Source: Candidatus Abawacabacteria bacterium (GTDB lineage: Bacteria; Patescibacteriota; Gracilibacteria; RBG-16-42-10). Taken from it: a stretch of DNA of 64,000 nucleotides. The translations under genes and the position numbers were made by a program. The stretch's first letter is position 1. Every line of letters begins with the position of its first letter. The stretch is taken from positions 62,001-126,000 of the forward strand of contig JACQZO010000002.1 in assembly GCA_016207805.1 (NCBI GenBank), read 5' to 3'. Positions 54,977 through 63,620 of this stretch are shown piece after piece. The notes beneath the pieces were generated by a model, which searched no databases, was not told the DNA's origin, and saw only the letters and a program-made list of their open reading frames with translations.

Positions 54977-56257
54977 ATGTATGACATTTGCATCATAGGT
55001 AGCGGTATTGCAGGGAAATATATTGCTTGGCATTTGCGTCACAAAAGTATTCTTTGGGTTAGTGGCCAAAACCCTCAATACCAATCAAAAGGTGAATATA
55101 AAGTTGAACAATATCTTGGACCAAAAGATACATGGCAAGCCTATGCAAGTGGTCTAATATCTTTTCTAAGTACAAAAGATCTCAAGTCGTTTCCATTTCA
55201 TAAAGATCAGTATCAACTTTATCAAACAGAATTATTACGCGAACTTAAGCTAGTTAATTTTGCTTCGTTTTATTCAAGCGCTAGATATAAGGGGTTTACC
55301 AATACTTTAGAAAGCATTTTCCCTGAAAGTCAGATGCACTACTTCTGGGGAAGGCAGCCTGAGAACGTTGATACTGCTTTTCAGTATCGGGAAGATTTCG
55401 AAAAGTATAAAAAGGATCATCAACTACTTTGGCCCTTTAGCCACGATGCCTCTGAGTACTTACATGCCCAATACTTTGTGGTAAGCAATGACAAAATATC
55501 TGAACTAGTTGGTACTGATAAACATGGCAAAAAGATAAGCATCAAAGCAAAGCACTTTATTATTGCCTGTCATGTCCCGGGCAGTATTGCACTTTTGCTG
55601 AGAACGTATGCCTTCAACCGCATTAGGCCACACGATGCCTTGGGTAGATACTTTTCTGATCATGCCCAAACATCATTGGGGATACTTTTACCTAAAACAG
55701 TAGTTCCTCGCACAACCATACCCGCATTTTGCTATCAAGATAGGCAATATCAAGGAATTCCGTTCAGACTTGAGTTTCACGTTGCTCCGCCAATCGAGAG
55801 TTTAATTGAACGAACACGAATCCGACTAAAAATACTTTCAGGACAAGAATTTACCGACCATTTTATGCGACTGGTAGTGGTTTACAATCTCCCTCCATTA
55901 CTAGGCTCATGTCTAAAAGTTAGGGGCAGAGATTATAGGCAAATTAATCCTAGTCCGATATTTTTGAGCACCTTTCGTAGGCAGAGAAAAGTGATTATGT
56001 CCTACATTCGTACGCAATTTTTGACTGATAATCGCCTAGTTCTTTTGAATCGTCATTTCCCTTTTTACTTCGCTGGACACCTGACTGGAGGAGTCACTTT
56101 TCCAGAAATGGTTAATGAAAACTTGCAACTGCATAATTGGCCCAATATATCTATCGCGTCCACCGCTGTATTTCCTAGCAATGGCCTTTTCAATCCCACG
56201 TTTACTTTATTGGCATGTGCTAAGCATATTCTTGCGTCATTAAGGGGCAGTATATGA
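54977..56257 (+). CDS. GMC-type FAD oxidoreductase
   Basis: GMC enzymes oxidise alcohols or sugars with FAD. The 426-residue protein begins with the nucleotide-binding motif ICIIGSGIAGKYIAWHL, and ends with a GMC-like block: HLTGGVTFPEM, a VNENLQ...SIASTAVFPSNG strand, and FNPTFTLLACA, where the family has its catalytic His and the N-P-T-x-T motif. It is shorter than the usual 500-600 residues. The middle part is divergent, so the substrate is open. It is the first gene of a five-gene overlapping unit; a dyad lies just upstream. Confidence 0.8.
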   Translation: MYDICIIGSGIAGKYIAWHLRHKSILWVSGQNPQYQSKGEYKVEQYLGPKDTWQAYASGLISFLSTKDLKSFPFHKDQYQLYQTELLRELKLVNFASFYSSARYKGFTNTLESIFPESQMHYFWGRQPENVDTAFQYREDFEKYKKDHQLLWPFSHDASEYLHAQYFVVSNDKISELVGTDKHGKKISIKAKHFIIACHVPGSIALLLRTYAFNRIRPHDALGRYFSDHAQTSLGILLPKTVVPRTTIPAFCYQDRQYQGIPFRLEFHVAPPIESLIERTRIRLKILSGQEFTDHFMRLVVVYNLPPLLGSCLKVRGRDYRQINPSPIFLSTFRRQRKVIMSYIRTQFLTDNRLVLLNRHFPFYFAGHLTGGVTFPEMVNENLQLHNWPNISIASTAVFPSNGLFNPTFTLLACAKHILASLRGSI

Positions 56258-57828
56258 AAAGAATACTTGTTATTCCAACTGCCGGCTTAGCCACGCGCTT
56301 AAGTCCTTTGAATACCTATTATCCCAAAGGTCTTATCCCCTTGGGAGATGAACCACTTATTGCCAAAATATTAGCTTTGTATAGGCGGACAAAGTGGTAC
56401 CGGATTGTGATCATTATTCCTCCTCATACTAGAGCTCGTTTCACCAGCTTAATACAATCTTTTTCCAGCTGTTTCCCTATTGTTTTGGTAGAGCAAGAAA
56501 CTCCTAATGGTTTATTAGATGCGATAAAAAAAGCTAGCAGTGAGCTTAATGATGCCGATCAGATAGGTATTCACTTAGCAGATACTCTTCTACAGAAAGT
56601 GTTTGTAGAAAAAGACTTTGCCAATAGTTTTGTCCTGACTGGAATAGTAAATAGTACTCAAGACTGGTGCATGGCCGAAATATCTCAGGATCGAGTGCTA
56701 CGTGCTCTATACGATAAGCCTGCACACAGTCAATTGCAGGAGGCGATAGCTGGCGTATACTTTTTCTCTGATGCCCAACTTTTTCTTGGTGCTTTGGCAG
56801 CTGTACCTAAAGCGCTAGATATCAGTGCAGTAATTGGCAAGTATATACAAAGTACTAGCATATATGCTCAGCTTCGTAGTGACTGGCAAGATGCTGGCCA
56901 AATTCAACATTTGCACAGTGTTGAAGAAGCTTTTTGTACCCAAAAAAAAGTAAAGGTGTTTCGGGCTGGGCAATCAGTTATCAAATGCTCTCATAGTAAA
57001 AGTTTTGCTGCAGAACAGTACTTTTATCGCCATACCCGAAGTCCTCAATCTTTTCCTCGACTAATTGGAGCGACAAGACACAAATTAGAAACTGCCTATT
57101 GTCCACTCAGATCTCTGGCTTATTACGGCCTTTATGAGCCTATGAATGTGCTGGCAATACAGCATATCAATGCTGGTTTATGGCATCACATGGCTGAGTC
57201 CTTTTATACTGGAAAAGTCTATTGTTCTGACGCTCAAGCACAAACTAATTGGATGTATGGTGAGAGAGTGGTCTTGTTAGTAGAAGAAACCATGCCTGAA
57301 TGGGCTACTATTGATGATGTTAAGCTGAACAATCACAAGATTTATGGTTGGCCTCTGTTACGTACAGCTATTTTGAAAAGAGCAATTCATTTAGCCAAGA
57401 CAGCGCGTATGGCTCATATCCACGGTGATTTTCACTTGGCCAATATTCTTTATGATCCTGTGAGTCACTTCTTCTTACTAGTTGATCCTCGTGGTATGTG
57501 GGGAGATCAATATTCTATCTATGGTGATATCCGTTATGACATTGCCAAGTTCCTCCACTCTTTCCATGGTGGATATGAATATATTAAGCGAGGCCTTTCC
57601 TTGTTCCAAAAAGTAGCTACGCAAGAATATGTACTTTCCTATCCTTCCGATCCATGGAATTGCGTGCTCCTTATTGATCAACTTATTAAAAAGTACCAAA
57701 TATCTCTTGATGACGTTCTCTGGATAGAAGGATTGTGTTTCTTGAGCATGTGTCGATGCTATACAAATAAATCTTTACGTGCGCAATTTTTCTTACAGGG
57801 CCTTTATTTACTTAATCAACAATTATGA
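56254..57828 (+). CDS. bifunctional nucleotidyltransferase and APH-type kinase
   Basis: The first 230 residues form a nucleotidyltransferase: VIPTAGLATRLSPL (A10, G11, R15) and PKGLIPLGDEPLI follow the sugar-phosphate/choline-phosphate type. From about residue 240 to the end (524) lies an aminoglycoside-phosphotransferase-type kinase with HGDFHLAN (H390 to N397) and DPRG (residues 411-414), followed by DIRYDIAKFLHS. The fusion would phosphorylate a small alcohol or sugar and then link it to a nucleotide. LicC-LicA-like choline enzymes are an analogy only. Its start overlaps the oxidoreductase stop by 4 bases. Confidence 0.82.
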   Translation: MKRILVIPTAGLATRLSPLNTYYPKGLIPLGDEPLIAKILALYRRTKWYRIVIIIPPHTRARFTSLIQSFSSCFPIVLVEQETPNGLLDAIKKASSELNDADQIGIHLADTLLQKVFVEKDFANSFVLTGIVNSTQDWCMAEISQDRVLRALYDKPAHSQLQEAIAGVYFFSDAQLFLGALAAVPKALDISAVIGKYIQSTSIYAQLRSDWQDAGQIQHLHSVEEAFCTQKKVKVFRAGQSVIKCSHSKSFAAEQYFYRHTRSPQSFPRLIGATRHKLETAYCPLRSLAYYGLYEPMNVLAIQHINAGLWHHMAESFYTGKVYCSDAQAQTNWMYGERVVLLVEETMPEWATIDDVKLNNHKIYGWPLLRTAILKRAIHLAKTARMAHIHGDFHLANILYDPVSHFFLLVDPRGMWGDQYSIYGDIRYDIAKFLHSFHGGYEYIKRGLSLFQKVATQEYVLSYPSDPWNCVLLIDQLIKKYQISLDDVLWIEGLCFLSMCRCYTNKSLRAQFFLQGLYLLNQQL

Positions 57829-58418
57829 CAAAACATTTGTACTTATTTCGTCACGGTGAGACTGTGGCCAATCTCGAGCAAAGATTGATGGGGGGTAGGG
57901 GAGATGCACCTCTTACTGCCAAAGGTATAGCCCAGGCTCAAGCCTTAGCAAGAAAAGTCCAAGGTATTCCCTTGGAAGTTCTATATATCAGCAGTAATAG
58001 TCGCGCTCAAGAAACTGCTCAGATTTTGAATATCGATAAATCAATCCCTCAGATTGTTACTGAAACTATTAAAGAACAAGACTTTGGGGCAATGTCAGGT
58101 TATTTAATCTCTCAAGTACCAGTACATATAGATGAAGCGTACCGAAAGGATCCGTACTACTTTCATCACAATGATGGTGAGAGTTTAGATGATGTCAAAA
58201 AAAGGGTTGGTGCTTTTATACAAAAAGTTATGCGTGGTAACCAGTATCAGCATATTGGCTTAGTTACTCATGAGAATGTTATTCGAGCAGCAATTGCTTA
58301 TATGAAAGGGATTGATCGGGAAGTGGTTGCCTTGAAAGTTCCTTACTGTTCCCTAACCCATTACTTTTTAGATCATAAGCATAAGTACCATGCCCTTGCC
58401 ATCGCTGAGTGCTATTAG
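57825..58418 (+). CDS. histidine phosphatase family protein
   Basis: The 197-residue protein belongs to the phosphoglycerate-mutase-like phosphatases: catalytic FRHGET (R9, H10) near the N-terminus, RAQETAQIL, an acidic EQDFG segment, and the C-terminal GLVTHENVIRAA with the second histidine. The size fits phosphatases such as CobC-like or sugar-phosphate phosphatases rather than glycolytic mutases. Its start overlaps the previous stop by 4 bases, so it is co-translated with the nucleotidyltransferase-kinase and probably acts on a phosphorylated intermediate of the same route. Confidence 0.88.
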   Translation: MTKHLYLFRHGETVANLEQRLMGGRGDAPLTAKGIAQAQALARKVQGIPLEVLYISSNSRAQETAQILNIDKSIPQIVTETIKEQDFGAMSGYLISQVPVHIDEAYRKDPYYFHHNDGESLDDVKKRVGAFIQKVMRGNQYQHIGLVTHENVIRAAIAYMKGIDREVVALKVPYCSLTHYFLDHKHKYHALAIAECY

Positions 58419-59241
58419 CACCGCTTTTCCAGCGGTCAAAGTAACCGGTAAAGCAAATACTTTTCAAAATACAGTATTGCAAGGATGCAAAGATCAGGCA
58501 CCCGTATATGTTAAATCATATGCCTCTTTAGAAAACTACCGAACAGAAAGGGCTGTTCTGAAAGCTTTTAACCATCTTCCTCCAGGTCAATTTCGCGTGC
58601 CCAAGATTTTAGTTGATGCCGAAGCTATAACCACTCTTTTGCTAGATAAAGTGCCAGGAGAGCATATCGAAATAGCTAATGATGAACAAAGATTAGTAGA
58701 ATTGGCAGTTGTGCTCCGGTCGCTACATCAAGAAAGAAGTATAAGAACTTTGCAACGTGTCGATTTGCATACTAGGCTAGCCCTGTTTGCAAAAAATATC
58801 GTTTTTACTGACACTTTGTCTTCAGGTGAAAAATGTATTGCAGCCAAAGCAGCTGAGGAAGTTAAAGATTGTTGGAATAGTGTTCACTACCGATCAGATC
58901 AGCTGGTCCATGGCGATATGCATTTGGGAAACTTGTTATATCATCCTTACTTGCCTCAGCCATATGCGGTGATTGATTTTGAGCGTGCTTACCGAGGAGA
59001 TGGAATATTTGATCTAGCAAAGTTAACATGGCGAGCCTTAAAGGGTAACGCTTACGCCAGCGGTAAACTTTTAGAATGTTATTTTGCTCGACAAGTAACA
59101 GTTGATGAGCAGCGCAAACTTATTGCTGCTATTGTCTATGAATGTCTCGGTTCAATCTCGTACTTTGCTTATCGTGGGCATCAAGAAGGTTATCCCTACA
59201 AAGATGCAGCATTTAACTACTTGGAACAATGGATGCTTTGA
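58390..59241 (+). CDS. APH-type phosphotransferase (second kinase)
   Basis: The 283-residue protein has the kinase motifs HGDMHLGNLLY (H174, D176, N181) and IDFERAYRGDGIFDLAKL (D196 of the DFE triad). This family includes choline, homoserine and aminoglycoside kinases; the substrate cannot be read. It is different enough from the kinase half of the gene at 56254 to be a separate step rather than a duplicate. It overlaps the phosphatase gene by 29 bases and the glycosyltransferase by 13. Confidence 0.85.
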   Translation: MPLPSLSAISTAFPAVKVTGKANTFQNTVLQGCKDQAPVYVKSYASLENYRTERAVLKAFNHLPPGQFRVPKILVDAEAITTLLLDKVPGEHIEIANDEQRLVELAVVLRSLHQERSIRTLQRVDLHTRLALFAKNIVFTDTLSSGEKCIAAKAAEEVKDCWNSVHYRSDQLVHGDMHLGNLLYHPYLPQPYAVIDFERAYRGDGIFDLAKLTWRALKGNAYASGKLLECYFARQVTVDEQRKLIAAIVYECLGSISYFAYRGHQEGYPYKDAAFNYLEQWML

Positions 59242-60410
59242 TATTACTACCAGCCTATCTCTATCGACTAGCTGTTTTGGGGATTTCGTTATATGTCGCT
59301 TTGCACAAAGTGAAAAAGATTCCTCACTGTCGCTCTGCTCGACGAAACTCATATGTATTTGTCTTCCCGGTATATAATGAACAGATAATAATTCGAGAAA
59401 CTATCAGCTATTATGAACAATTCTTAGCTCATTATGCAAATATATCATTACTATTTGTAGCTACTGACAAAGAAACTCAGAGACCTACCACCGCAGAAAT
59501 AATTGGCCACTACTGTCAGGGCTCAAAGTATGCAGAACGAATGAAGATTATTCATTCCCATAATCTTAAAGGTACCAAAGCAACTCAACTTAATGTGGCC
59601 TTAGATTATATAAGGGCGCAAAGTCATGGTAGCTTGCCTATTTTGGTCTGTTTTGATTGCGATGCCCGTATTGCACTTGAAGATTGGCCTAAGGCCCTTG
59701 CCTATATCCAAAACCACGAAAAGGCTCTGCTTTTTTCTTTTTTACCCAAACCACAATCATCACGATCTTTCTTGGTTCAATCACTGATGCTTCACCATCA
59801 AGAGCGCATGTTAGTTTTTGAATATGCAGCAGCCCTTAGCGATACCATCTTTTGGCACTATCCGATGGGAGCAACAATGCTTGTAAAACCACAATTGTGG
59901 CAGAAGATTGATCAGTTTCCTGAACCAATAGATGATATTCCATTGCGGTACCAATTATATTTGAATGGCTTACACTACTCTTCTTTACCCTTTTTTACCT
60001 TAGTTCAGGCGCCACCAAATATGACTAATGCTTTCCAGCAAATCATTCCTATATTTAAAGGAGTTTTCTCCTACTTTGCTTTGGCTAAGAAGTCTCAGCT
60101 CAGACTCACACTTGCCCACATATGCTATGGCTTAGGTTGGTATGGTATTTATTTAGCTGAATTTTATAGCATTCTCATATTACCCATCGCTCTAGCAAGA
60201 AATAGCTGGTCATTACCAGTTATTTTCCTAATTCAAGTGATTATTAACTTAGTTCTGGCGCAACAACTGTCGCTATTGAATGCTTTTAAACATATTTTGG
60301 GATATGGATTAAGACTAGCCCAATTCCTCTTTTTCTTGATCAAAGTTTTATTATTTCCCATCAATTTAGAAAAATATAAAACTGAAAGAGTAAATAGTAT
60401 TTCTAAGTGA
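59229..60410 (+). CDS. membrane-bound family 2 glycosyltransferase
   Basis: The 393-residue protein has a short N-terminal hydrophobic segment (about residues 5-27), a GT-A domain with VFPVYNEQIIIRETI and the metal-binding DCDAR (D143, D145), and three or so membrane segments at about residues 285-375. The layout suits a transferase acting on the cytoplasmic face of the membrane, with donor activated by the preceding enzymes. The general order (oxidoreductase, activator, phosphatase, kinase, transferase) suggests building and attaching a phosphorylated unit onto a surface glycan. It is the last overlapping gene. Confidence 0.85.
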   Translation: MDALILLPAYLYRLAVLGISLYVALHKVKKIPHCRSARRNSYVFVFPVYNEQIIIRETISYYEQFLAHYANISLLFVATDKETQRPTTAEIIGHYCQGSKYAERMKIIHSHNLKGTKATQLNVALDYIRAQSHGSLPILVCFDCDARIALEDWPKALAYIQNHEKALLFSFLPKPQSSRSFLVQSLMLHHQERMLVFEYAAALSDTIFWHYPMGATMLVKPQLWQKIDQFPEPIDDIPLRYQLYLNGLHYSSLPFFTLVQAPPNMTNAFQQIIPIFKGVFSYFALAKKSQLRLTLAHICYGLGWYGIYLAEFYSILILPIALARNSWSLPVIFLIQVIINLVLAQQLSLLNAFKHILGYGLRLAQFLFFLIKVLLFPINLEKYKTERVNSISK

Positions 60411-60431
60411 AGAATAAAAGCGTATAATTAA

Positions 60432-60956
60432 ATGATTATCAAACACAAAATGAATTCTTCCTTAGATGGGGCTATCCGTATAGAACGTGATCTCGAGAGG
60501 CTTGATGCCAGACGGTTTGTACTCGCTACTCTTAATCCCCATGACCGAGAAGTAATGGTCGTTAAGCAGGATACACGTTTAAGTCTAGCGTCTGCTCTAT
60601 CTTCGTTCCCTGTGGCTGCCGAACGGGTAGCTGTTACTGCTATGCATTCTGCGGCTAAGATTGAACGGATTTTAATGATGAATGACATCATGATTGTTGC
60701 CCTACCCTTTCATAGTACTATTGAAATTCGACGTAATCGGGATCGCTCTTATGAGGTCAATTCTCTTAATCCTGAAAGAGAGTTGAAATTTAGAGTTGAT
60801 GCCGAAGGTAACGTAAAGGGATCAGTATCTACTTCACTTGAAGCCGATTCTGGCCAAGGAAACGCACTTCAAGAATCATCAGCCACACTAAGATTGAACG
60901 AAATATTGGATGCTATTGGCAGTGCTCGATTTGCTCAGTCAGCATTACAAAATTAG
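60432..60956 (+). CDS. hypothetical protein
   Basis: I do not recognise this 174-residue protein. It has no signal peptide or membrane segment. The first half is helical and Ala/Arg/Val-rich; the central part has IEIRRNRDRSYEVNSLNPE-like strands, so a small alpha/beta fold is likely. A perfect TATAAT ends 3 bases before this start, so the real start may be the ATG at 60450 with a separate promoter. It follows the glycosyltransferase by 21 bases and converges on folD one base away. Confidence 0.6.
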   Translation: MIIKHKMNSSLDGAIRIERDLERLDARRFVLATLNPHDREVMVVKQDTRLSLASALSSFPVAAERVAVTAMHSAAKIERILMMNDIMIVALPFHSTIEIRRNRDRSYEVNSLNPERELKFRVDAEGNVKGSVSTSLEADSGQGNALQESSATLRLNEILDAIGSARFAQSALQN

Positions 60957-60957
60957 A

Positions 60958-61740
60958 CTATTGGTGCAGAACATTAGCCATCAAAAAAGCTACTGTTAAA
61001 GGGCCAATACCACCAGGTACTGGAGTGATAAAGCTTGCTTTTTCACTTACTTCAGTGAAACTTATATCTCCTACAATTTTGTCAGCTTGACGATTGATAC
61101 CCACATCAATTGCAATGACACTGTCTTTTACCATATCACCATTGATCAAACCTGCTTTACCGACTGCAGCTATGAGAATATCTGCAGATTGGGTAATAAA
61201 GGGCAAGTCTTGAGTATAAGAATGAGCAATCGTCACGGTGCAATTCTCTGCCAAAAGTAAATCAATCAAGGGCCGTCCCACCAATTTTGATCTGCCAATA
61301 ATAACAGCATGTTTACCTGTAAGTAGTTGTTTTGTGCTCTTCAACGCATACATTACGCCTCGTGCTGTTGCGGGTATAAAAGGAGAAGCCCTTTTTAAAC
61401 CATCAACATCCTTTTCAATGGGGATGCAATCCAGAAACTCTTCTACTGGTAGCCTTTCTGGTAAAGGCATTTGAACAATCACTCCAGCCAGCTTCTCTTG
61501 GTTACCAAAGTGTAGCACTTTTTCTTTCAGTTCCTCGATATCTTTCCATTCGCGGATATGCAGTAATTCAAATGGAATTGAAAGTTCTTGCGCAAGTTTC
61601 TCTTTTTGTTTGATATAAATTAATGAAGCAGGATTTTCACCAATTAAAACAACGCCCAGCCCTCCATGGGGAGAGGCTGAGCGTAATTGATCTTTCAATT
61701 CCTGGGCTAGTTTTTTACCATCAATGATCTGAGCTGACAT
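60958..61740 (-). CDS. folD: bifunctional methylenetetrahydrofolate dehydrogenase/cyclohydrolase
   Basis: FolD interconverts 5,10-methylene-THF and 10-formyl-THF through the methenyl form. The 260-residue protein is about 25 residues shorter than usual but has Y42-x3-K46 (the catalytic lysine), VQMPLPERL, KDVDGL, the NADP-binding VIIGRSKLVGRPLIDLL, AHSYT and the end PVPGGIGPLTVAFLMAN. It starts 3 bases after the SLH gene stop, so it is probably co-transcribed with it, an odd pairing. Confidence 0.96.
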   Translation of the reverse strand: MSAQIIDGKKLAQELKDQLRSASPHGGLGVVLIGENPASLIYIKQKEKLAQELSIPFELLHIREWKDIEELKEKVLHFGNQEKLAGVIVQMPLPERLPVEEFLDCIPIEKDVDGLKRASPFIPATARGVMYALKSTKQLLTGKHAVIIGRSKLVGRPLIDLLLAENCTVTIAHSYTQDLPFITQSADILIAAVGKAGLINGDMVKDSVIAIDVGINRQADKIVGDISFTEVSEKASFITPVPGGIGPLTVAFLMANVLHQ

Positions 61741-61743
61741 TGA

Positions 61744-63519
61744 CTATAAAATAGAAATATTTTTGAGCCAAGCTATATAACGAGCAACAGCTTGTGCCAT
61801 AAAACGTCTTTGCACGGAATCATTTTGGGGGAAAGAATTGCCACTGCCTAGGTTGACCAAATTCATTCGGGCACTAAACTCAGCATATTGTCTAAATCCC
61901 TCATCATTGATACCAGTTAGGGTATGTGCCAAAACTGTAGTAGGGGTGCCGTGATCAAAATAAACACCAGAGCCGATGAGGATCTTCACCATTTCACCAT
62001 AACTAACTGGTCTATTAGGATAGAATCTATCTCCAATACCTTGCACAATACCTAATGCCTTAGCTTTGCCAATTACTAAGGACATTGCTGAATCATCTTG
62101 AGGTACATCAGTGAAGAAGCGATTTGGTGCTGGACTACTAACATAATTGATACAGTTTGCTCCTAATGCCATTTTGGTTAACTCAAAACGAGTAAGTGTG
62201 TTGTTCATACCAAACAATCCATTGCCATAGCCTTGTGAAAGACGTAATTCGGGATTAGCAGTAAAAACTGTGGTATTGAGAAATTGCACATAAGGGGCTT
62301 GAATTTCAGTAGAATTAACATCGCTGAAGCTCATTGCAGTTGCACCATTAAGTCTCAAGCAAGTCAGCGGATCTGTGCTAGGATGAGAAAATGGCAGCGT
62401 GCTAGGAGCTACTGTAGGAAGAGCGGTAACTGTTGGGGTTGAAGAAGGGGATGCTGTTACTGTTGGTGTTGAAGTTAAAGAAGGGGAAGACGTCACTGTT
62501 GGGAAAAGAGTGGGGAGGAAGGGGATGCTTGGAGTAATGAAAGTAGGAAGAACAAAAGGTCTAGTAATAGTCACATTTTCATCATTTTCAGAATTTTGAT
62601 CTGCAGCCGTAGTTACTGGATTGGTAAATTCACCAACTCTATCTCCGCTTGGAGTAAATTCACCTGACACCCAGACAGAATTATTATAGGTTCCAGCAGG
62701 CACTATTCTCTCTCCAGAAGAATTGTTGCTACCATCAATGATGACGCGATATTCAAATGACGTTGTATCTCCCCTGGCTAAGGTACCTGAAAGCGTAAAT
62801 GTAACTATTCGTGTTCCACTCACTGAAGCAGTGGCACCACTAACCATGGAATCAAAGCTGAAGCCAACGGGTAATGTATCTTTTACGGTGACATTTGATA
62901 AATCATAGCCTCCCATATTGGAAATACTGATGCGGTACTTAGCAGATCCAGAAGATACACCTGACATCGAAACAGAAGGAGTAAGTGTTGTCTTCTCTAC
63001 ACTCAGTGAAGTCGATGGTTCACTCATAGAAGGAGGAAATCCACCACCTAAAGTAGCTCGGTCGATCTTAAAATGAAATATATAGTCAGCTGGATGTAAA
63101 CCGCTAGCAAGACTCATAATTTGTTCAGATCTTACGGTAACGGTGTAGGAACGTCCTACTCTTAAGCCGCCGGTTTCTATATAAAGCATATTATCTGTGA
63201 TAGTAACGCTAGCAGGTATTACTACTAAACCATCAGTATCATTATAAACGTTCACTGCAGCAGCTGGCGTGCTGGCAGCTTTCATCTTCTCATTAAACAT
63301 CACACTAATAACTGGTACCACTTCTGACGGAGTATGGAGAAAATCCATTACGATACGTTCATTGTCAGTGGGACTAGAAGCGATAACGGATGGTGTCAAT
63401 AATGCGCCAAAATCTGGTATTAATGTGGGAATTAATATCATGGCACTTGTTGGCGTGGCGCTTACCAAGAATAAGGCGATTGCTGCTATTGCTGAACTCC
63501 ACTTGCGAGATTGTTTCAT
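61744..63519 (-). CDS. exported SLH-domain surface protein
   Basis: The 591-residue protein has a signal peptide (residues 1-27), an Ig-like domain (about 60-150), a DUF11-type repeat (about 180-300, with the VKDTLPVGFSF pattern), a Thr/Pro/Ser-rich linker (about 330-385) and three SLH-like repeats at the C-terminus, such as FFTDVPQDDSAM..ALGIVQGIGDRFYPNRPVSYGEMVKIL. SLH repeats bind pyruvylated secondary wall polymer. A TTG further upstream (63558) is excluded because the -10 lies between it and this ATG. CsaB, which makes the pyruvylated polymer, is encoded at 36973. Confidence 0.88.
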   Translation of the reverse strand: MKQSRKWSSAIAAIALFLVSATPTSAMILIPTLIPDFGALLTPSVIASSPTDNERIVMDFLHTPSEVVPVISVMFNEKMKAASTPAAAVNVYNDTDGLVVIPASVTITDNMLYIETGGLRVGRSYTVTVRSEQIMSLASGLHPADYIFHFKIDRATLGGGFPPSMSEPSTSLSVEKTTLTPSVSMSGVSSGSAKYRISISNMGGYDLSNVTVKDTLPVGFSFDSMVSGATASVSGTRIVTFTLSGTLARGDTTSFEYRVIIDGSNNSSGERIVPAGTYNNSVWVSGEFTPSGDRVGEFTNPVTTAADQNSENDENVTITRPFVLPTFITPSIPFLPTLFPTVTSSPSLTSTPTVTASPSSTPTVTALPTVAPSTLPFSHPSTDPLTCLRLNGATAMSFSDVNSTEIQAPYVQFLNTTVFTANPELRLSQGYGNGLFGMNNTLTRFELTKMALGANCINYVSSPAPNRFFTDVPQDDSAMSLVIGKAKALGIVQGIGDRFYPNRPVSYGEMVKILIGSGVYFDHGTPTTVLAHTLTGINDEGFRQYAEFSARMNLVNLGSGNSFPQNDSVQRRFMAQAVARYIAWLKNISIL

Positions 63520-63548
63520 ACCATGAACTTTAATAGTAAGTTGGCGCC

Positions 63549-63557
63549 ATTGTAGCA
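63549..63557 (-). promoter_or_regulatory. extended -10 promoter for the SLH protein gene
   Basis: Minus-strand TGCTACAAT matches TGnTATAAT with one change. Transcription would start near 63542, 23 bases before the ATG at 63519. The same nine bases are found before the lipoprotein gene at 49505. Confidence 0.6.
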
Positions 63558-63620
63558 CAATGATCTGCCGTTGCTATATCAACTACGCCATCTTACCTTG
63601 ATTGTTACATTTTTCGTGTC

